Assembly (NCBI RefSeq): GCF_000485595.1
Contig: NW_014577090.1
Location: 476,732 to 511,731, forward strand
Source: Priapulus caudatus
Lineage: Eukaryota; Priapulida; Priapulimorpha; Priapulimorphida; Priapulidae
Length of the DNA: 35,000 bases
Direction: 5' to 3'
This document shows positions 8,741 to 19,006 of this stretch, piece by piece. The notes under the pieces are model-generated. The model was not told the origin of the DNA. It ran no database searches and saw only the letters and a list, made by a program, of their open reading frames with translations. The number at the start of each line of letters is the position of its first letter. Within the stretch, counting starts at the first letter, position 1. The position numbers and the translations under genes were made by a program.

Positions 8741-8922
8741 TTAAACTTTAAAAACTCTTATTCTATACCTTGACTTTGTTTATATATATATATATTCATA
8801 TATGTTTCTGCAATAAAGGAAAATATATACTAAACACTAGGCCTAACCGTTGTAAAACACATAGCTTATATTTGGCTTTGATTTAAAACATTTATAATAA
8901 CTATTCGTACTAATTAAGTTAC

Positions 8923-9477
8923 CTTCGATTCTAGGTTGATGCTGTTTTCATTCACCCACGAAATGGCAAACCAATCTTCATATCCTTTATTGCCGCAACA
9001 ACTGTATGTGATTTGAAGACGGTCAATTTCTGCCTTTAGCATGAGGTTACTCTTATACCTTTGCATAGCATCCGTGAGCCCGTTTCTGAACGACAAGTGA
9101 AGACTGTTCACGTGCGCGAAACACATGATACCAGCGATCAAGGTGAGGATACATAGCGTAAGAGACGAGGCAATGTAAGGTAATAGAAACTTCTTTCTCC
9201 GTCCACGAAGTTCTATCTCACGACAGTCTGTCAAGATTTTAGCACCGAAGATGCAGTTTGCCATCGAAAGTAATCCAGTTGCAATAAGAACAATGCAAAT
9301 CGCATTTCCCTCATCTTTATCGACGATGTTCACGTATTCCTGCACCTGTAGTTTAATGTGTGCACCAACGATCAGAAGGCCCAGGCTGGTGAACACTGAT
9401 ACGCAACTGAAGATCACCATACACAGTAGCATGCGCTGCCTATGGCTCTCCGAAAGCGTTAGAGTAAGAAAAGGCAT
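8923..9477 (-). CDS. Peripherin/ROM1-like tetraspanin, exon 1 (photoreceptor-type)
   Basis: First exon, 185 codons from ATG at 9477 (A at -3) to a consensus donor AAG|GTAAC at 8923/8922. With exons 2 and 3 it gives a 365-residue protein, close to vertebrate peripherin-2. Three membrane helices are visible (about 16-41, 59-81 and 98-120), then the large loop with CCG at 160-162 in a DRLQITYSCCGNKGYEDWF context, characteristic of the peripherin/ROM1 branch rather than generic tetraspanins. In vertebrates these proteins shape photoreceptor disc rims; a similar role in photoreceptor membranes is inferred here. The loop has the six intramolecular cysteines (160, 161, 205, 206, 214, 241), but no cysteine lies in residues 121-159, where peripherin-2 has the cysteine used for disulfide-linked oligomers. 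The 2,896-bp first intron is filled with Penelope-derived sequence. Confidence 0.88.
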
Positions 9478-9928
9478 CTTTACGGAGATGCCTCACACTT
9501 CACCCATTACGGAATCTTGATGCAGACGCGATCCATGTTGAGCGCATTGTCAGCAACAAACCGGTGCATGGCAACGCAATTTTCGTTCTACGAGTTGGAG
9601 AGAACAAAGACGCATATGATGTCACAATGTAAGTGTGAGCATAACTCCAGTATCTCGCAGCCACTACACAACAAAAATTGCTCGTATTAAGCTATAACCT
9701 CATATAAATATTGAGTACAGTCCAGCTCGCGGAAGAACGCGAGAGACCAAGGTTAATCAAATAGTTTTATCAGTAATGCGGATTGCACTTAAAAAAGTTT
9801 CCATTTAGCTATTGGCCTGACGTGAATAAAAAATAAATAATAACTAAAAACGTAAAATTCTTCACATTACCCGCATATAATAACCATTGACTTTTACTTA
9901 CTGCTGTACCATAAATATGTATCTCTAA
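9478..9928. other. 5' flank of the tetraspanin gene
   Basis: About 450 bp with no gene recognised. It should hold the 5' UTR and proximal promoter of the minus-strand tetraspanin. I see no clear TATA box at the expected distance and no recognisable photoreceptor element. Confidence 0.4.
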
Positions 9929-10017
9929 CCCCCATGCACTTACAAATATTTGGGTGTCATTATTAGTAGCGATCTTCGCTGGAATGTCCACATTAATTAT
10001 ATTTGTAAAAAAGCGTT
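9929..10017 (+). pseudogene. Short LINE reverse-transcriptase fragment, plus strand
   Basis: The plus-strand frame reads YKYLGVIISSDLRWNVHINY followed by ICKKAFR, the conserved block after the RT palm in non-LTR retrotransposons of the Jockey/CR1/RTE type. A stop codon lies immediately upstream (9926-9928). The fragment ends where the TAGAA repeat tail of the neighbouring minus-strand LINE begins, so the two insertions are apposed tail to fragment. Confidence 0.65.
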
Positions 10018-11870
10018 TAGAATAGAATAGAATAGCGGTTTACAGGAATAGGCCCAAGGGCCTGTATCCGGTCTAATTAATACATCAAACCTCAATTTTG
10101 TTCATAGTCCCTCGCGATGTTAAATAATTCTAAAGTGGGTATTGGTCGTGGTATTGTAGCCTAGGTATTATGAGTATACGTTGGAAGGTAAATTCCCATT
10201 GTATACATATATATTCCCTATTGTATACATTACATCATGTGATCAGATAATTACATCATTACTATGTGACTAGTTAAGGTAGTCATATTGCAGGTGGGAC
10301 CAGTGCCTGTCAATTTTGTTTTTGAATTTATTTATCGTTTTTGGATATGACAATTTCTTCGGGCAGGGAATTCCAATCGCTGACGGTTCTAAAGCTAAAT
10401 GATTTCTTTTTGAGTGTATGATCTACTTGCCGTTTATACAGTTTAAGGCTATTGTATCTGAGACATTGTGTGTTGCTATCTAGTTTTAGCCACGGGTATT
10501 GGTCGTCGTATTTTTCATGTAATCGCTTCTAGACCTCGATCATGTCACCCGTCTTCTTCTGTATAAAAGTGATGGTAATTTTAACAGGCGTAGCCTTTCA
10601 TCATACGGCAGATTTGTTAACCCGGGTACTTGTTTGGTGGCATTTCGTTGTACGCTCTCGATATTTTCTTAGTGAAACCGATCTCGTCTGATAATGGGGC
10701 CCATACCGTGTTACCGTATTCAATTATGGGTCTTACCATGGATTTGAACAGTAATCTAAATATATCTTTTGACATGTAATGAAAGGTGCGCATGATTATG
10801 CCGACTATGCCCTTTGCTGCGCACACTTTCGTGTTTATATGGTCTTCGAAGGAGAGGCGTTTGTCCGTGATAATACCAAGATCCTGCTGTTGCTCAACAA
10901 ATTCCAAAACCGACACTGTGTTGGCTTCCCCTCTCATTTTATAGCTATAGTCAGCGTGACCTGTTCCTAGTCTGAGTACTTTACATTTTTTAGGATGGAA
11001 TTTCATCTGCCATGTACGTGCCCATTTTTCTAACCTATCCACATCTTCTTGAATGTTTTGACACGCTTCTACGCTACTAGCTTTGCCATATAGTTTTGTG
11101 TCGTCAGCGAATAGGCGGATTTTGTTGTGTATACCAACTGGAAGGTCATTTATGAATAAAATAAATAGTGCTGGGCCGAGTACACTGCCTTGAGGCACGC
11201 CACTTGTTACTGTAATTGGTGTGGAAACCTCACCATTTATCACCACTCTTTGTTCTCTGTTGCTAAGGTATTTTTTAATCCAGCAAAGTGTGTTACCTCT
11301 GATCCCCAGGGATTCTAACTTACTGGTTAGGAGTTCGTGTGGCACCTTGTCAAACGCTTTCTGAAAGTCAAAGTATACAATATCTATGGGCTCTTTCTTC
11401 TCCAATGAGTCAGTCCATTCTTCCAGAACAACCATCATCTGAGAGCTGCATGATCGGCTTTTTCTGAACCCGTATTGCTCCGCTGCGAGTAAGTTCTCTG
11501 CAGTCATATGATTAATGATGACTTCGGCGATCATCCCTTCCAAAAGTTTGCATAGAATGCAGGTCAGGCTCACCAGGCTCTCCCTTTCTTAAATATTGGC
11601 GTCACGTGTGCCATATGCCACATATGAAGGACTTCGCCCGATATCTTAAGTGATTTCTTAAATATTACTGTGACCACTGGGGCAATCATCTCTGCTAGCT
11701 CCTTTAGGATGAGAGAGAGGATGAATGTTATCTGGACCTGGTGATTTGTTTGCATCTAGTGCTTTTAGTCTTTTGGCCACATCGTTAACATCTATGTTAA
11801 CATCGAGAGCTGTCTTGTCATGTTGATTAATTACTGGCATATTTGAAGTTTATTAAAGGGTCGGAGATAT
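10018..11870 (-). mobile_element. 5'-truncated CR1/Jockey-type LINE
   Basis: Minus-strand non-LTR retrotransposon comprising part of the RT ORF, a 3' UTR of about 250 bp and a (TAGAA)n microsatellite tail at 10018-10035. The 3' UTR contains CAGGCCCTTGGGCCTATTCC, a tail type I associate with CR1-like elements of marine invertebrates. The 5' end is lost at about 11,870, so the endonuclease domain is absent, as is usual for incomplete reverse transcription. Confidence 0.8.
10270..11840 (-). pseudogene. LINE reverse transcriptase ORF, broken
   Basis: The fragment starts in the N-terminal RT region with LKALDANKSPGPDNI (11840 side), continues as HVTPIFKKG in a second frame, and then as a long frame from 11573 with GFRKSRSC, YFDFQKAFDKVPH (motif A), SGVPQGSVLGP (motif B) and the catalytic FADDTKLY (motif C), then WQMKFHPKKC and LGIITDKRLSFEDHI. 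The C-terminal LPYDERLRLLKLPSL and WNSLPEEI blocks follow and the frame ends in TAG at 10270-10272. At least two frameshifts (about 11,720 and 11,575) and a further break near 10,530 make it a pseudogene. Confidence 0.85.
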
Positions 11871-11901
11871 ATCGCTAACTACTTCTTGATTTATGCTCTC
11901 T

Positions 11902-12175
11902 AAATTAAATGTATAATTTAAACAAAATAGTATTTCGTTTTATGAAGGCTAGATTGACATAGGCCTATAGCCCCGTTAGTAACATATATCGCCACCTGTT
12001 GGCTGATTTCGATTTTATTAGCGTTATGTCACCCGGGGAAACCGAGCACCTTCTAATTAACAAGTAGAGATTCCGAATTTGTTACTCACGTCAGGCTACT
12101 TATGTAAGCATATAATCTCTGCTTTAATTTATAAAATAAATGTATAATTTAAATAAAATACATCTTATTTTACAG
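11902..12175. repeat. Direct repeat pair of about 40 bp
   Basis: AAATGTATAATTTAAA with similar flanks occurs at about 11902-11943 and again at about 12134-12173. A weaker third version (TTTGCTCTCT... ATTTCGTTTAGCAACATATA) is near 12957-13025. They may be remnants of one dispersed AT-rich element. No coding is seen. Confidence 0.4.
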
Positions 12176-12307
12176 ATACCGGGCATATGCGAACACAGGT
12201 CTCAAACTATAGTATAACGAAATTTTATGGGAATTGGTAATTTATCAGGGCCGTAGCTTCTGAGGGGCGGGGAGCAAGCGGCAGCTGCCACCTAGATTTT
12301 GAAGATT

Positions 12308-12800
12308 CTAAAATTTTCACTTTGGCCGTAGCATTCTGTCACAGTTTTTCCTTATGCTATCGTACATATAGACATGGCGCTCGCGACGCTCGTCGCCGTT
12401 GTAATTCAATATAAATATCTTCGGCTGACATTAGGCATTCTAATTTGGCAGGGGCATGCCCTCGAGAGATGTGCAAGGTAAAATTCAATCTAAAATTTTC
12501 AGTTAGGCCGTAGCATTCTGTCACAGTTATTTCCCAATGTTACTGTACATAGAGATGACGCTCGCGGCGCTCGTCGCCGTTGTGATTCAATATAAATATC
12601 ATCAGCCGATCTTAAGCGTTCAAAATAGGCAGGGGCATGCCTGCGAGAGATGTGCATGGTAAATCCGACCTAAAATTTTCACTTTAGCCGCAGCATCCCG
12701 CCATAATCTTTTCCTATTCAAATGTAGATATAGGCATGGCGGTCGCGTTGGTATGTTTTGCGGCCAAACTTATACGCGCTAAAAATATCAGAGGCATGCT
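12308..12800. repeat. Tandem repeat with a period of about 181 bp (2.7 copies)
   Basis: Units begin at 12308, 12490 and 12670 with CTAAAATTTTCA, followed by GCCGTAGCATTCTG, a GCTCGTCGCCGTTG block, CAATATAAATATC and GGCAGGGGCATGC. The third unit is shorter and more diverged. The unit length is satellite-like, but only this short array is present. Confidence 0.8.
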
Positions 12801-14901
12801 TTTTCTAATTTTGTCAAATTTTAAGACGAAGTGAATTTTGTGATCGAGCTATAATCTCTTGGGCATTTGAACGAGCATTGGATGACATGCCGTATTATAA
12901 TTAATTAACTAAGATATTTATATCAAAATGTTTCACATAAAAATATTCCTGAGTATTTGCTCTCTACATGTGTATAACTTTACTAAAATTAAATATGTCT
13001 ATATTTCGTTTAGCAACATATATGCGCGCGATACCAGAGCTGCCCAATAAAAGAAACAACTTATAAACTTAATTTTAATCGGCCTTCTTATTAAATAAAG
13101 GAAGCAATCAGTTATCACAATTGCTTAATAATAATATATAATAATATAATAATAATAGTCTCAGTCTATCGCACGTTTTAAGTGGGTTTGCTGCTATATA
13201 ATAATTGATGATTAAGACATTGAGATCAGCCTTTCTTCACATCTAACTATTCCTTGCGTCTTTACTCATTACACACAAATTTTCATAAAGTAAAATGTTG
13301 ATGAAATTATATATGCAGGGCGGAGGGGCACAGCTATGGGTCAGTTTCCCTCCGGTCGTGGATGCGCCAGCGGCCCGTAATCAACAGCTCAGAACACACA
13401 TCGCGCGTGACTTTGTCCATCTATCTAGTCAATTGGAGTTTAGTACGGCTCTGTACTGACGGTACTGACTCTGTAAAGACGGCTCTGTAAGATGACGGTC
13501 GTGAATCGTGCCTTATGAGACTACGTACTCCACATGTGCGCTACAATATGCGCATGCGTCGATGTGCGCACGTGTATGTACGTTTGTGTCCGTGCATGCG
13601 TGTGTAAGCGTGCGAGTTTATGTCTATAATTATGTTCATGGTGTGATTTGAGAACTTCAGCGTTTATTTCCGTTTTGCTTTCCAGAGCATCAGCGGTCGT
13701 TTGCACAAGATTTTCGACTGACAGTTGACTTCTAAGGGATTAATCGCCGAGGCTGAATTGGCGCGTGGTGAACAATGAGAAGTTACATATTTCATGCATT
13801 CCGCGAGCTTTAATCGAGAAAATTGTGATCATGTCTAATCATAACAATAAGCAAAGCAAGAGCAAATTCTAAGGCAACTATTTCTTTATTCACGTGGTTT
13901 TGAACAAACATTCATTCGTCTTAATTAAAATCCATAATTAAAATTTCAACATAAATCTAGATTAGAATGCAAGTTCAGGTCAGTGGCCTAAACAGATCCA
14001 TAGGGGATGCAGTAACTCAACTGATTTACGTCGAGAGAATACAGTTTTGGGCATTGCAAAAAAGGAACCACGTGTATGATAGGACGCTTTACTGATAATT
14101 CGTTCTATGATTGGTTCTAAATATTTTATGCTTATTTACATTTATGAGGTTTATTATATAATTTTCCCGCACAATCTCAAGGGGACAGTTACAATAACGC
14201 CAGGCTATGGTGCCTTAAAGTTGGAATAAAGAACATAGCCCTCATGTGGAAGTAAAGCTTAATGACTAGACCGCTTTTTCCATTCTAATTTATCAACAAT
14301 TCCCTCAAGCGCTAACTACAGAATCAATACATTTCACGCATTACAGTATTAGTTATGTCATTGACTACACGCGGGAAATGGCTGAAGGAGGGGAGTGGAG
14401 AATGTGCGTGCTTGTACGTGAAAATGGGTAAATGAGAGAGACGGGGACCGCTAGCGAGGGACAGAGGGAGAGAGAAAAGGTGACAAGGAGAGAGGAGGAT
14501 AACGGCGGGGTAGGGAGCAATGGAGTAAATTAGTCTGTCCATGTTTATTTGCGCGCAGGTATCATCAATAATATATAACTCTATATTCGCATGGACGTAT
14601 TATTACAGCCGACTACAACTAAACGATAGAGAATATGTACACTGAGCCTCCTCCATACGAATAACCGGTGACACTGCATGCAGTATAGGTAGTACAATAA
14701 GGCAGGCTCGTAAAAATTCCTAGACATGTGAAGGAAGAATGTCCATGTCAAACAGCTAGCTAGGGAACCGTTGTTTGACATCCGCATCCGGAAAGTTCGG
14801 CCGGACGCAGCGGATTGTGGCGCCAAGGAAATCCACGCATGCGCACGGGAGGCGCTCGTTTAGGGGTTCACGCTGTGAGACATGCGCTGCGCATGCGCAA
14901 T

Positions 14902-14905
<4 letters not shown>
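12801..14905. other. Non-coding stretch
   Basis: AT-rich sequence without a supportable gene. It contains small AAT-rich repeats near 13125-13160, and G/A-rich low-complexity sequence at 14385-14520. Confidence 0.5.

Positions 14906-14951
<46 letters not shown>
14906..14951. repeat. (TA)n microsatellite
   Basis: About 22 uninterrupted TA units following a GCGCATGCGC palindrome. Confidence 0.95.
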
Positions 14952-14952
<1 letters not shown>

Positions 14953-15131
14953 TACTCACACGACAGCCGTATAACCAGAAAACACGATCTTATAACATTA
15001 AGAAACAGATTAAGAGTTCACTATGCCCAAGAAGGTGTAAAATCATTGGTACCAGATAACTGTATCGACTTTTATACTATTGACAAGCACACAACATATG
15101 TCTTAAACATTTCAAAGCATCTACATCGTTA

Positions 15132-15132
<1 letters not shown>

Positions 15133-15180
<48 letters not shown>
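15133..15180. repeat. (GAC)n/(GAT)n trinucleotide repeat
   Basis: About 16 trinucleotides, mainly GAC and changing to GAT at the right. It is not inside a convincing ORF. From 15181 to 16353 I see no gene; this interval would hold the GPCR 3' UTR, but I found no canonical AATAAA close to the stop on the minus strand. Confidence 0.9.
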
Positions 15181-15181
<1 letters not shown>

Positions 15182-16353
15182 AATTACGACTAGTACATTA
15201 GTATGTGATTGTATAGCATCACTTCAACATTCTGCAGACTATTATATTTACAAACAATATCAAAGTTGCTCTATATTAAAGCATATAACTATATAGTTCA
15301 TCAACTCTCTCTCTCTCTCTGTGTAATTCTACGGGGAACCATATTTCGATGACCCAGCGGGCGGATCGACTATGGCATGTGGAACATCAGTAACAGCTTC
15401 ACTTACACAGACTCACGAGCAATATGTATGGGAGCAGACGTCTTCATGCCTCACTCTAACAATTCCCAACACCGACAGTCATGTTAATGTTACATCAAAA
15501 GCATTTCGGCTCCGAGTTGACAGCAATGGTGTTTGCTGACAGTATAATAATGTTCAGTACATACAGTTCTATAGCTGATTTAACCAAAATTTGGTATAAT
15601 ACAGATATTCAGACCAAATACCTAGTGGGCTGTAGCGCGCACGCAGGTGGTAGCGTGCGCATTGTCCACAGTCACCTAAACCAGGAACGGTTACGTCACA
15701 ATTCATAATAAGTATTAATATGTATACGTCACTACGGCTGTGTACGTGATACAACGAAGACATGTACATCATTTACCAATGACGTAATCGGGCACCGTTA
15801 CTTGCACGTTTATAACATTTAGTCGTATATTGAGAGAACACTTAGCGTGAACCTAGCACGTCATTATACTATTTCTACAATTTAACTAGATGCCGTTACA
15901 CGATGCAGTTCCCGTTGCCGTATGGTTCACGAGAACACCGTGTCACACCATCGTTTATACGTACATCCGAGCAAATCTAACCGTTATCATTTCAAATCTC
16001 CACGCATCATTGCGATTTCCGCTAGGAGCCGCGAACATATGACGAGCTACTACTAACCGCATACAAATGGTTCTGTGATCACCGTACGCTTGCTTTTGAC
16101 GTAACCAGCGCTGTCCCGTGTTGTTGTTTAACGGCTAGCATTCTTGGTAATGTATATACGAGGCTTACGCTTATACACCATGCTTTAGCGCGCACCTTCT
16201 ACTCGGCAATTTTTAGCCACACGTTGAATCATAGCCAGACTGCTCATACAAAACAAAGTAAGGCCGTTATTTCCCTTACGGCTGGACAGATTTGTGTCTG
16301 AGTAGCACGTGTGACGTTTTTGCCCACGTGATGAATACTTTCGTGGGAGCCCT

Positions 16354-17571
16354 CTAGAGGGCGGTGGCGTTGCAGTCGGGCTCTAAGTTGTTGGTGGTGT
16401 GGTTCTGTCCGTTGGTGATATCCGTGAGCAGCATGCTCTTCGGATCCGTGTGTACCCTCGAGTGGCACATGCTCGTCACATGCGTCGACTCCGTCTCGTC
16501 ATCGTCGTCGGAATCGGCGCCGTGCTTCCTGCGCCGCGAATCCGCGCGAGACTTGGAGCCGCGACCCGGAAACGTGCTCGTCTCGACGACGAATCCGGAG
16601 TCATTTCCGGCGGCGCACCTGAACGCCTTGATGAAGCTCTTCTTAAAGTTTTCACTGAGAAACGCGTACAAAATCGGATTGACGGCCGAATTGGCGTAGG
16701 CGAGCGCGTACACGAAGGTAGATAAGGCAATGTAGAGCGAGTTGACTTCCATCTCGCTGGCGAGGGCCAGCAGCAACTGCAGCGACCAGTAGGGCAGCCA
16801 GCAGAAGATGTAGACGGTGATGACGACGAGCACCATCTTGGTGACGCGGCGGTGACTGCGCTTCTTCTCCTTGGACTTCTTGCGCGGCCCGACCGTCTTC
16901 AGCCGCTGCAGAACCATCACGTAGAAGGTCATAGTCAGTGCGACGGGGATGCCGAAACCCAACAGCAGTGAGTAGACGACGAACGCCTTCTCGGCCTTGA
17001 TCAGCTGCCCGCCTGGCCAGAGCACGGTGCAGGTGGGTCCGCCGCCGGTCGTGCGCGCGTACATAATCACCGGGATCATGACGAGCACGGATATCGTCCA
17101 CACGCACGCGCACACGATCTTCGCGTGCAGCGGCGTGCGGTACTTGACGGATTTGACGGGATGGCAGACGGCGAGGTAGCGATCGCTGCTCATGACGGCC
17201 AGGAACAGGCTGCTCGTGAACTGATTCACGCTCGCCGTAATCATGTACAGCTTGCACATAGCGAAGCCGAACGGCCAGTGTTTGAGCACCATCGTCGTGA
17301 CGAGGAACGGCAGTCCGATGAGATACATCTCGTCGGCGATCGCCAGATTCATGATGTACATGTTGGTGACGGTCTTCATCTTGGCGAAGCGCAGAACGAC
17401 GTAGATGACGAGCGTGTTGCCGACCATGCCGACGATGCAGATGATCGTGTACATCGTCATCGATATGCGCTCGGCTATTATCGACGCCAGGTGGAGCCTG
17501 GCGTCGTCGTCGTCCGTGTCGTTCAGCGACGCGTTGCTGTATGACGTCACGCTGCTGTAGTTGGCGGCCAT
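16354..17571 (-). CDS. Allatostatin-C/somatostatin-type receptor (class A GPCR)
   Basis: Intact single-exon ORF of 405 codons with an excellent Kozak context (CCAACCATGG). The N-terminus has three NxS/T sites (N4, N13, N17). TM1 has GN (N52), TM2 has LAIAD (D80), and TM3 starts with the disulfide cysteine C106 and contains SVNQFTSS and the DRY at 130-132. Loop 2 has the partner cysteine in PTCTVLW, the third loop is basic (RKKSKEKKRSHRR), TM6 has CWLPYW, and TM7 has NSAVNPILYAFLSENFKKSF. The VNQFTSS and NPILYAFLSENFKKSF blocks place it in the somatostatin/allatostatin-C receptor family, expected to couple to Gi/o. The TM3 aspartate that binds the somatostatin lysine is replaced (A113 by alignment to N116), which favours an allatostatin-C ligand. 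The Ser-rich tail with an Asp run (about 365-375) is unusual. The coding GC content is far above that of its flanks. Confidence 0.93.
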   Translation of the reverse strand: MAANYSSVTSYSNASLNDTDDDDARLHLASIIAERISMTMYTIICIVGMVGNTLVIYVVLRFAKMKTVTNMYIMNLAIADEMYLIGLPFLVTTMVLKHWPFGFAMCKLYMITASVNQFTSSLFLAVMSSDRYLAVCHPVKSVKYRTPLHAKIVCACVWTISVLVMIPVIMYARTTGGGPTCTVLWPGGQLIKAEKAFVVYSLLLGFGIPVALTMTFYVMVLQRLKTVGPRKKSKEKKRSHRRVTKMVLVVITVYIFCWLPYWSLQLLLALASEMEVNSLYIALSTFVYALAYANSAVNPILYAFLSENFKKSFIKAFRCAAGNDSGFVVETSTFPGRGSKSRADSRRRKHGADSDDDDETESTHVTSMCHSRVHTDPKSMLLTDITNGQNHTTNNLEPDCNATAL

Positions 17572-18010
17572 GGTTGGCGGCAGAAATATATGCGAAACGT
17601 GATGTGTAGCAGGTGGCTCCCTCTGTAGGAGATATGTGTCGGGAATCGAATATCGTCGGTTCGTATGTCAAACCCGCGTGTTGACGGCGGCTTTTAGATG
17701 ATATGATAGCCTTTCGACTTGGTACTCAACGCAGTTGTTCTTTATAACCTTAGCCCAGCAACGTAATGTAAGTTTCAGTATGTTTTCCTCAGGCTTGACA
17801 CGATTGCTGTCGTGCGCACGTCAGCGAGAGAGACAGTGACACAGGGCGGTACGACCGGGCAACCTGTGTGAGTACTATGCTAATTGCAGACCACGCTAAT
17901 GCTACTTATGTCACTATTCATTATCTTGCCGATACGGCGTCTGCGCATGCGCACGGCGGACAACACTCAGTGCCCGTTGATTGACTCGCGGTCATTTCAC
18001 ACGATATGAT

Positions 18011-18013
<3 letters not shown>
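17572..18013 (-). promoter_or_regulatory. Upstream region of the GPCR gene
   Basis: About 440 bp before the CT microsatellite with no other gene. It should hold the 5' UTR and promoter of the minus-strand receptor. A CGCATGCGCACG palindromic motif lies at 17943-17954. No TATA box stands out. Promoter status is inferred from position only. Confidence 0.3.
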
Positions 18014-18078
<65 letters not shown>

Positions 18079-18086
18079 TCTCTCTC

Positions 18087-18118
<32 letters not shown>
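18014..18118. repeat. (CT)n microsatellite
   Basis: About 50 CT dinucleotides with two small interruptions. It starts about 440 bp upstream of the receptor start codon; on the receptor's strand it reads (GA)n, which can act as a GAGA-factor site in some animals. Confidence 0.95.
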
Positions 18119-18120
<2 letters not shown>

Positions 18121-18942
18121 TCTCTTCACTGCGCTGGGCACGCTAGTTATTATGAAGCCTGTCTCTATGTAACCCGAGCACTCTACAGGTATGGTTCTTC
18201 GTCACACCCCGCGATGCTTCTGCAGACATTCAGAGCCTCAAAATGGCAACCGTTGGTTATGCTGGCGACTTCAGCAACGATGTAGGATTTCCCAACCAAG
18301 TAGACACACCACGCCAATAATTTGCATCGGTTATCCTATACGCGGTGTCTATAGTCGGGCTGTGGTCGTTCTTCTAATGGCTTCAGTAGCGAGTTGGCGT
18401 CTCTCTCTATCTGTGTGTGGGTGTGTATGTCTTCCTTTTTCGGAGTAAGCACACGGGTCACTGAAACGAGCAACGAAGGTCCAGGTGTTAGACAAGCGGG
18501 GCGGCGGTAGAGTAAACGTTAACGTCGACAGCAGCAGCTGAATCTACAGGCGCGAATTCACGGAGTGGAAACGTGTTTACGCCATCGATGTCACCCCGCA
18601 TTCGTGTGCGCATGCGCGTGGGGGGATGGTAACGCACTGAGAAGCTAACAACTTGACTCTGCACCTATTATTAACACAACGCCGCGTGTATGTGCTTAGC
18701 GGCGAAAGCAAACACGCGAAGCAGTCTTTTAATTAAGACAATGTTGGCGCGACAAACATAGAACTGACTATCTCATACGCATTCTGTTAAGGGAAGGAGG
18801 ACGCAGGCGAGTGATCGAGAGAAGGCAGTGAGCGATGGGGGATAGGAAGAGGCGGGAGGAGAGATGAAAAGCTAGGTCGGGTGAACAGCTGGAGATGAAA
18901 AACGTAAAGCGCAGTCTACGCGCATAGTACATCTATTTATCT
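18119..18942. other. Non-coding stretch
   Basis: No gene supported. A G/A-rich low-complexity patch lies at 18780-18900. Confidence 0.5.
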
Positions 18943-19006
18943 GTATATATATAATATATTATATATATAATATATATATACTATATATATATATAATATA
19001 TGTATA
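18943..19006. repeat. (TA)n-rich tract
   Basis: Interrupted TA dinucleotide repeat. The following 19,007-19,715 has no gene that I can support, only a small ACC trinucleotide run at 19273-19292. Confidence 0.9.

Larger units (their letters stand above)
6522..8769 (-). mobile_element. Penelope-like retroelement, 5'-truncated, between inverted pseudo-LTRs
   Basis: The outer ends (GGTATAGAATAAG at 6522 and its reverse complement ending at 8769) begin inverted arms of roughly 210 bp that stay alignable with small indels. Each arm runs into CA/TG simple repeat, and each holds a hammerhead motif. Between them, on the minus strand, lie reverse-transcriptase and GIY-YIG endonuclease remnants. Penelope-like elements are the family that joins this RT to a C-terminal GIY-YIG domain and can carry inverted pseudo-LTRs. 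The element sits in intron 1 of the tetraspanin gene, in the same orientation as the gene. Confidence 0.8.

Noticed and set aside
9809-9991. 60-codon minus-strand frame
   Set aside because: It overlaps, on the other strand, the LINE RT fragment that explains the sequence.
16652-17671. 339-codon minus-strand frame overlapping the GPCR, and 139-codon plus-strand frame
   Set aside because: Arg/His-rich shadow frames caused by high third-position GC of the receptor gene; the receptor frame has all seven helices.
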